From contig SGPL01000294.1 in assembly GCA_004802705.1 (NCBI GenBank), positions 1-41,802 of the forward strand: 41,802 nt of DNA, in the 5' to 3' direction. Positions 35,847-41,802 of the stretch are shown one piece after another. The position numbers and the translations under genes were made by a program. The stretch comes from Bondarzewia mesenterica. Its lineage: Eukaryota; Basidiomycota; Agaricomycetes; Russulales; Bondarzewiaceae. The notes under the pieces were generated by a model that worked only from the letters and a program-made list of their open reading frames with translations, did no database searches and had not been told where the DNA came from. Position 1 is the first letter of the stretch. Every line of letters starts with the position of its first letter.

Positions 35847-36343
35847 TCAGAGACTGAGGTCGACGGGAGAGCAGTTGATGGAGATGAGGCCGCCTGTGTA
35901 ATCGGACTTAAAACACTGACAATCGTATTCAGAGAAACTGATTACCGAAGTTGTTATCGTCGCAGCAAACGGGGGAGGCGGAGCTAGAAGTTTGAGTCGG
36001 TACCTTCGCACACATATCGCCAAAGGCCAAGGGCGGCTTACCAGCTGCCGCCGCTTCCAACGCCGACAATAGTGATTGGATTGCAGGTCAAGCCGACGAC
36101 AATATCGAGGTCCTGCACCACGACACCGATGAGGGACAAGATCTCGGCTGCCGCGGGAGCACCAGCAGTGGTGGTGGAATTGCAGCACTGCACAGGAGCA
36201 GTATTGCACTGGCTCGCCGGGGGTGTCACGGTTGTCTTGGGAATCGAAGGGATGGTTGTGGTGGGGTTGCCGGCGGCGGCGGCTGCAGCAAACCCGAGAG
36301 TGGCGAGGGAGGCGAGGAGAGCGAAGGAGTACTTTGCCAACAT
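35847..36343 (-). CDS. Class I hydrophobin
   Basis: Three exons, 36343-36042, 35983-35946 and 35893-35847, encode 128 residues. The signal peptide is MLAKYSFALLASLATLGFAA, cut within an alanine run. Eight cysteines at 46, 53, 54, 87, 101, 107, 108 and 121 give the spacing C-x6-CC-x32-C-x13-C-x5-CC-x12-C, within class I limits. Key stretches are SQCNTAPVQCCNST, VVGLTCNPITIVGVG, ASPVCCDDNNFGGL and SINCSPVDL. Only splicing places C5-C8 correctly, confirming both introns. Hydrophobins are secreted and self-assemble into amphipathic rodlet films coating aerial hyphae and fruiting bodies. A TATAAGA box lies at 36427-36421. Confidence 0.97.
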
Positions 36344-36710
36344 TGTGTACGATGGACTCTCTCGAGTAGCCTTTTGCAGTGATGTGCTTGACTGGAGAAA
36401 CGTAAAGCGAAAGCGAGCCCTCTTATACACTCGACGAATTGGTTAGATAATTTATTTCATTGCTCACGGTGGAGACTCACCGTCGAATTGGTGTTCTCAG
36501 TGGTGAGTGCCCCACCTGAAGGATCACGCGTGGACCTCTTCACAGAAATTCATATCTCAAATACAGTGCAATGCACGTTCCTCTGTGATATCTGAAAATT
36601 TACGACACAATTTAAGAAAGCTCTCTGCCAAGGACAGGTATCAGCCCCTCATTGCTGTCAATGAAGTATGGCGGCGTAACAAGAAGGCCTTACCAAAAGT
36701 ACCGACTGCC
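36344..36710. other. Hydrophobin promoter and 3' flank of the TFIIIC subunit gene
   Basis: 367 bp; contains the hydrophobin TATA box. No other coding signal seen. Confidence 0.45.
36421..36427 (-). promoter_or_regulatory. TATA box of the hydrophobin gene
   Basis: TATAAGA on the minus strand about 80 bp before the start codon at 36343, as expected for a strongly expressed fungal gene. Confidence 0.55.
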
Positions 36711-37515
36711 TCACTCTGTCACATCCATGGCTTCTGAGTCTTGTGGACGAGGTGGAGTTCCCTCTGAAGGTCCCTCATTCCCTTCCGCTCCCTTCTCCAG
36801 ACCTCGAATCGACTTACCCTCCCTCGCTCTAGGAGCTCCACCGCGAGGTGGAGGAGCTTCAGCAGATGCTCCACGCGCGCTGCCTGTCATGACGTTCACA
36901 TCCTGCATCATGCTGGACGAGACATTGTCTTTCGTGGCTGCCCGTTTACGCCTTCCAGGTCCCACTGTATCCGCAGCCGGGTCCGACGTCTTGGGCCGAA
37001 GCTCGACCTCCCTGAAACGGATACGTTGTTCCGTGTTAGCGAGGTGGGCTATTGACTTCTTGCTGTGGTCATGATCGTCTTAGTGGTGGAGAATGAATTG
37101 AGTAAGGCTTCCACAGTACAAGCTAGATGGAAGATGGTGCGCACCTTTCTCCTCGCTAAAGAGGAGCTCAGTACCAAGTAAATTCTGGTAGCTGCCCTTG
37201 AAGATGGTGCCGGAAAGCTGCAAGAAAGGATTGGGGGTGTCGAGGCCCTGCAATGAAATTTTATTTAAATGTGTGGTAAGAGAATGTTGCAAAGCTTTGA
37301 TGGGAATGGCTCACAATGAGATGATACGTCGAGCTACTGGGAACAAGAGTAGGCTCGACATTGCCTAAATCCAATGTCACGTACGATACCTCCTCTTCCA
37401 CGTCCCCGTTTCCTGCTCGTTCATAATTTTCATCTGGACCGAATGATTGCACCTGTCTGGATCCCGAACAAAGTTCGGCTCCAGATGCTGCCATCTGGGA
37501 AAGATCGGGTGACAT
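36711..37515 (-). CDS. TFIIIC subunit with tau-type domain (GTF3C6/Sfc7-like)
   Basis: Three exons, 37515-37315, 37247-37145 and 37078-36711, give 223 residues from MSPDLSQMAAS; a second ATG eight codons later is possible. The core is SYVTLDLGNVEPTLVPSSST, then YHLIGLDTPNPFLQLSGTIF and KGSYQNLLGTELLFSEEK. The order beta strand, GLDT-x-x-P-F-L-Q, G-x-x-F-K-G-x-Y-x-x-x-L-G-T-x-L-x-F is the signature of the TFIIIC tau55/Sfc7-related domain found in human GTF3C6 (213 residues). The C-terminal half is basic then acidic and low in complexity (GPGRRKRAATKDN). It would act in the nucleus in Pol III transcription of tRNA genes. The MITE inserted about 307 bp upstream of its start. Confidence 0.85.
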
Positions 37516-37813
37516 TCCGGGGAAAGGAGAGACAGAACGGAGTGGATAGTACAATAGCAAAGTACCGGTCGTACTTACGGCTACTTGGGCTTGCTACGGT
37601 TGTGGTGAATTCTAAGGGTTTCAATGCTCGTCTGTCGTGAAGTTTGTACTTGAAATGCGGCCTCGGTGACAAACCTATCCGAGAAGTTGCCAACAGTCAC
37701 TGGGACAAGTTGACAGGATCTGCATTCGGGAAGTCCGACAGCATGGCGCCGCCGCACTCGCCAGTTTCAGCCACTTCGTGTGTTTCTCACCGACTCGCAA
37801 TCCTCTCGGACAA

Positions 37814-37821
37814 CCACGCGC
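37814..37821. repeat. Left target-site duplication of the MITE (CCACGCGC)
   Basis: This 8-bp word directly precedes the left inverted end and is repeated exactly at 38425-38432 after the right end. Confidence 0.9.
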
Positions 37822-38424
37822 AGGACCCCTGAAAGTCAAGCCAGAGGTATGTGCGGCAGCCGGTAGTCAAATGGCGCGTAGCGCCGGAGCTCTGAGGCAT
37901 GTGCGGTAGCCAAACCTCAAAATTTGAGCCGTATCTATATAGTTTTTGTCCGTATGTCAGCCCTCCTTGAAGGGGACCTATGTTTCAAGTCCGTATGTCT
38001 TGAGGTCTCCTTGAGGATCACTACTCCTTCCGGGGGACACCTTGGCATGAAAATTATCATTTTGACCAGCGCTATTCAACATGCTTAGGCAGGCCTCATC
38101 GACATCCCTTGCCATTCGGCCTCCATTAACGCTTTCGAGTCTCTGGTCCCCTGAGCTGCAAGCCTACATCAATTTTTAATTTTCCAAATGCCATCATATG
38201 GTTTGTTTTATCAGATGCATCTAGGGTGTTTGGGAAAAAAAATTACAATTTTTTGCGATTTTTTGGAAATTTTACGATGTATGTTCCAAATGCCGGTAGT
38301 CGGACAGCCCAATCGACGGTCTGTTCCGATATCCGTATGTGAGGTGGTGCCGCAGGCCCGCCCGAAATGTCGGTAGTCGACCCTCTGGCCCACACATACC
38401 TCTGGCGTGGCTTTCAGGGGTCCT
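37822..38424. mobile_element. 603-bp non-autonomous DNA transposon (MITE) with inverted ends, hAT-like
   Basis: The left end reads AGGACCCCTGAAAG at 37822 and the right end is its exact reverse complement at 38411-38424. Pairing continues to about 33 bp with three mismatches, through the shared GCCAGAGGTATGTG. Identical 8-bp flanks (CCACGCGC) form the target-site duplication. The interior has no coding capacity. It carries sub-terminal repeats of a GGYATGTGCGGYAGCC word and a GGTAGTCG word, plus repeated CCGTATGT words. Eight-bp duplications and ends with the core CAGGGG are typical of hAT elements, although P-like families also make 8 bp. No transposase is present, so movement would depend on an element elsewhere. 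It sits between the start of the TFIIIC gene and MRM2. Confidence 0.88.
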
Positions 38425-38432
38425 CCACGCGC
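38425..38432. repeat. Right target-site duplication of the MITE (CCACGCGC)
   Basis: Exact copy of 37814-37821, directly after the right inverted end; 47 bp remain before the MRM2 start codon. Confidence 0.9.
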
Positions 38433-38479
38433 CCAGCTGTCATCTGACTATGCTCAAGTGTTCAAAATCATAGTTCTCC

Positions 38480-39435
38480 ATGCCGTTTCGACCAACTCCC
38501 GTGGTCTCGAAAGGGAAAAAGTCGCCCCCGTCCTCCAAACAGTGGCTTTCACGTCACTTCGAAGATCCGTACGTGCGCCAGCGCCTTTCACACCCGCACA
38601 ACTACCGCTCGCGGTCTGCGTTCAAATTGCTTGAGCTCGACGACAAGTACACACGATTCTTGCGTCGTCCAGATGTGCGCGCGGTGGTCGATCTAGGCGC
38701 TGCTCCCGGTGGGTGGAGCCAGGTTGTGGCAGCATTTATGGGTTGGCGTGATGGGCCGGAAGTGATAGGTGTGAAAGAGCAGAAGAAGACAGGGTTCCAG
38801 GTTGAGTCTGAGGATGATAGTTGGGGTCTGAGACAGGTTAGAGAGGGTGAGATACCGGCGGATGGATCATGGAGTACTGGGACAACTCTGCCTGAGGAGG
38901 GCGGGGAGGACAGGGGCCGAGGGATTGTCGTCGCTGTCGACAAATTGCGTATGCAACCTATTGCTGGTGTCCACTCTATCGCGATGGACTTTCTGTCTCC
39001 GGAGGCTGGAGCGCTTGTTCAGGAGATTCTCAAGGCCAAGGCGAACAGCGAAGGCAAGGCCGATATTATTCTATCAGACATGGCTGCGAATACGTCTGGG
39101 AACAAAATACGAGATTCACAATCCAGTCTCGACATCTGTGAAGCTGTGTGGATATTCGCTAGTCAGCATTTGAGAACAGCGGAGAGCATTGGGCGGAAAC
39201 GCGGTGGCGTGCTTTTGTCAGTCCCTCTTTGCATACTCTTCCATTTTTGCACCTGATTAATCTGTGGTCGTTCTGCAGGCTCAAACATTTTGCACATCCA
39301 CTCCTTCAGGATTTCCGCAAAGATTTTCTGAATCCAAACTTCCAAGATGTGCTCTATGTCAAGCCGGACGCAAGCCGCGCGGAGTCTAGCGAGGGCTACT
39401 GGTTGTGCATGGGCTTCAAGGGAGTACAGGCATGA
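38480..39435 (+). CDS. MRM2: Mitochondrial rRNA 2'-O-ribose methyltransferase, FtsJ/RrmJ family
   Basis: Two exons, 38480-39216 and 39279-39435, give 297 residues. The intron is 62 nt and splits a Leu codon. SAM-binding motif I is [14 protein letters not shown] (residues ~69-82). The FtsJ catalytic set K-D-K-E is present: Lys49 in [14 protein letters not shown], Asp in [13 protein letters not shown], Lys in [10 protein letters not shown] just after the intron, and Glu in [12 protein letters not shown]. The short basic N-terminus fits a mitochondrial presequence, as for yeast Mrm2, which methylates a uridine of the 21S rRNA A-loop. An insert between motifs ([20 protein letters not shown]) is common in fungal Mrm2. 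The promoter must lie largely inside the MITE or overlap its right end. Confidence 0.9.
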
Positions 39436-40530
39436 TGCCTTCTTTCCTTACCACACTGCGCTTTCACTTTAATGGGTAACGTGCAGACTGGAGTCAACAA
39501 CTCTATGCTGAGCGAGGCCGATCTGTTGGGCTGACACCGGTTTGTGCCATGGCACTGGGCATACATGTTGATCGTATGGCTGACCTGCTTTATTTTGCAG
39601 TTCGCCGGAGTCATGTTGATGGTATGGTCGACGACGTGCTGTAAATCATCTTGCAGAGTTCTATCTAGAATTCTTTCATTTGTCAATCCGTCGCCCCTTG
39701 ATTCATGGCACACAGTCGCGCACTGTCAACTGTGCTCGTGGTGCATCCTTCCGGTTGTTCATACGGATTGTTTTGTAAGCGAGCATTCTATTTCAGTACA
39801 TTATCAGCATTCCAAGGCTGTTGAGTGTGTCAACACTATAACCGCCCAGTGTCCGTCTCCACAATTCCAGGCTTTGGTTAATGTGTGGTACGTATATCTG
39901 TCGCACTTGCCTTTTCATACGAAAGCCAGGCAGGCTGTGATTAAAACAAAATTTTGCCAATCTTCGCGGACCCATCCAGGTCCGTGACCCTGATGCGATC
40001 TTGCGAATTTTATGGTTCAATTGCTAATACTACGGTTGCCTGCTTCAGCCGCCCACTGACGTTCAGGTGCTCCATTGTGCCGCGGGATGCGAAGCTGAAC
40101 GTTGAAATTTTGAACAGTTGGTTGCGGGAACAAGGCTTAGCGCTTGCGTCTGCGATGTCAGATTAAACGTGATTTCTCCAACAAATACTTAGAGGACACA
40201 TGTTGTTGCAATCACTTTTGTGTCTACTCGTCTCCGAAACGCCGCGAACATTTCAGTTTCTCACAAAGTTCATAAGACTCACTGAACTTAAGCTGCTAAG
40301 ACCGAACTATGTATAACGGTGGAAATCACATTCTCAAAAATTTAGATCTTCCACGAATTGACAGGCAATTGGTGGCAGACAGGGTGCCTAATATGCCTGA
40401 CTGAAGGAAACTCGAGCAAACTGTTCGTGACAGAGATCGGCGATTGCCGAAGTGACTCGAACGGCAAAGACTCGGAAACTCGAAAAATACAAGTCGTCCG
40501 CACTTCCTTTCCACTCTCGTGCTATCAGCC
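39436..40530 (+). other. Intergenic region with unresolved coding traces
   Basis: Several plus-strand stretches look coding but could not be chained. 39486-39657 reads DWSQQLYAERGRSVGLTPVC, then ALGIHVDRMADLLYFAVRRS. 39804-39893 reads HYQHSKAVECVNTIT before a GT donor. 39982-40026 reads RDPDAILRILWF. 40065-40166 reads RCSIVPRDAKLNVEILNSWL, ending LASAMSD-stop. Possible short unknown gene ending at 40166, or relics. Two 21-bp words (CATGTTGATCGTATGGCTGAC and a close variant) lie about 49 bp apart near 39565 and 39614. The last 360 bp precede the tyrosyl-tRNA synthetase start. Confidence 0.25.
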
Positions 40531-41802
40531 ATGGTCAACTCATCAGACGCCAGAGAGGCATCCTCAGAGGAGCGCTTTCACCTTATTACCAGGCGGTTGC
40601 AGGAGGTACTCGGCGGCGATTCTATAAAAGCTATTTTGGAGCAGGGCAAGACGCCGAAATGTTATTGGGGTACGTCCGCTTAATTTCATCCGCAGCGTGC
40701 ATCGATCTAGAGCTGAACATGTAAGGCAGGGACTGCTCCTACTGGTAGACGTGAGTGTCAATTAAATAGATGTGTGAGCGAAGGCAATTAAAACTAACGG
40801 TCTAGTGCTCGTGTAGCACATATCGGATACTTCGTCCCGCTGACAAAAATCGCGGATTTCTTGCGAGCTGGCGTTGAGGTGCGCAACAGTTCATCACTCT
40901 TTTGCGGGGTCTTGCTATCATACTTTAATTTGTCGAGAAGCTGAACCGGCTACCGTTACTCTTGTACCGGAGCCTGAACAGTCTTGCGGTACTCAGAGCT
41001 TGGAACTCATACTGACTGAATCGATCGTTTTCAGGTCAAAATTCTTCTTGCAGGTGCGCGTCTAAAAACTACTCAATTTGATGCTCTACGCTTTTCCGCT
41101 GGCTGAAGACGCTGGAGAAGCTTCGTAGATATCTCAACCTTCTCTCAACCTTCTTCCACCCCGATCAACTCCCAGATACTGATTCCACCCTAAACAGATG
41201 TACATGCGTTCCTCGACAACCTCAAAGCCCCCTTCGAACTTGTCGCCTATCGCATGAAGTTTTACCAATACATCCTCCTCGCCGTCTTCAAATCCCTCGG
41301 AATCCCCGTATCAAAACTCCGCTTCGTCGAGGGCTCGTCTTACCAGCTCACGCCGGAATACAACCTGGACAACTACAAGCTCTGCGCCACGGTGACCGAG
41401 CACGACGCCAAGAAGGCGGGCGCAGAGGTCGTGAAGCAGGTTGACAGTCCGTTGTTGAGTGGGCTGCTTTACCCGGGCTTGCAGGCGCTGGACGAGCAGT
41501 ACTTAGATGTTGACTTCCAATTTGGCGGTGTTGACCAGGTGCGCATATATCCCCTTCATTACTCCTCCATTCGTGCACCGGTATGGCATTCACAATCCCA
41601 AATCTCAGCGCAAAATTTTCACGTTCGCCGAGCTCTACCTCCCGCGCCTTGGCTATGCTAAGCGCGCGCACCTGATGAACGCGATGGTGCCGGGGCTCGC
41701 CGGGGGGAAGATGTCGTCTTCGGACCCGGATTCCAAGATCGACTTCCTGGATCCGCCCGAGGTCGTGCGGCGGAAGATCAAGAAAGCATTCTGCGAGGAG
41801 GG
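40531..41802 (+). CDS. TYS1: Cytosolic tyrosyl-tRNA synthetase (3' end beyond the window)
   Basis: Exons seen: 40531-40669, 40730-40750, 40817-40878, 41035-41053, 41198-41538 and 41609 to the window edge. The Rossmann core contains the class I HIGH signature as PHIGYF, created only by splicing ([18 protein letters not shown]). [15 protein letters not shown] follows, then [32 protein letters not shown] and the KMSKS loop as [16 protein letters not shown]. The enzyme charges tRNA-Tyr in the cytosol. The sequence stops inside the anticodon-binding half; about 259 residues are present of roughly 390-400 expected. Exons 2 and 4 are very small (21 and 19 nt), but both carry conserved residues. Confidence 0.95.

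Noticed and set aside
37822..38424. Small open frames inside the MITE
   Set aside because: None exceeds about 62 codons and none resembles a transposase.
39544..39987. 147-residue plus-strand frame MPWHWAYMLIVW
   Set aside because: Composition is odd, it crosses likely splice signals, and other frames in the same region look more protein-like.

Overview
The window looks like nuclear DNA of a filamentous basidiomycete, most likely a mushroom-forming agaricomycete. Nearly every gene is broken by GT-AG introns of about 50-60 nt. There is a class I hydrophobin, a septin, an Argonaute, and several unrecognised multi-exon genes of the kind that are often lineage-restricted. I spliced the genes by hand from donor/acceptor signals, reading-frame phase and conserved motifs. 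Exon coordinates are in the entries.

Left part (1-15,000): a small basidiomycete-type unknown protein (554-1078 +); a JTB-like membrane protein (1978-2590 -) sharing a short divergent promoter with SRP19/Sec65 (2768 +). SRP19 is cut off at about 3196 where it runs head-on into a secreted Lys/Asp/Glu repeat protein (3014-3868 -). Next come a decayed copy (about 4390-5075 +) of a gene found intact further right; an unknown basic protein (5353-7099 -); and a DnaJ protein with N bases and a one-base frameshift (7468-9170 +). The intact parent of the relic is a 1039-residue membrane-anchored protein with triplicated phase-1 exons (9796-13142 -). The DAP1 haem protein follows (14232-14943 -).

Middle part (15,000-31,500): a secreted BNR-type propeller protein (15365-17411 +), an unknown 768-residue protein with a threefold 21-residue motif (18452-20830 +), the DEAH helicase PRP43 (21186-24412 -), a SANT/Myb-like protein (24981-26381 +), and a full-length Argonaute (27001-30821 -) whose correct splicing needs three micro-exons of 3, 6 and 8 nt.

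Right part (31,500-41,802): an unknown 545+ residue protein (31544-33333 -), septin CDC12 (33789-35273 -), a class I hydrophobin (35847-36343 -), a TFIIIC tau-domain subunit (36711-37515 -), and a 603-bp non-autonomous DNA transposon (MITE) with inverted ends and a perfect 8-bp target duplication (37822-38424). The element sits 48 bp before mitochondrial rRNA methyltransferase MRM2 (38480-39435 +). Tyrosyl-tRNA synthetase (40531 +) runs off the right edge.

Most genes are unrelated housekeeping functions (protein targeting, splicing/ribosome biogenesis, tRNA charging, Pol III transcription, cytokinesis) mixed with fungus-specific surface or secreted proteins. I see no operon-like or biosynthetic cluster. 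The most unusual items are the exon-triplicated membrane gene and its relic, the SRP19/repeat-gene junction, the Argonaute micro-exons and the MITE. I found no tRNA, rRNA or CRISPR array by eye.
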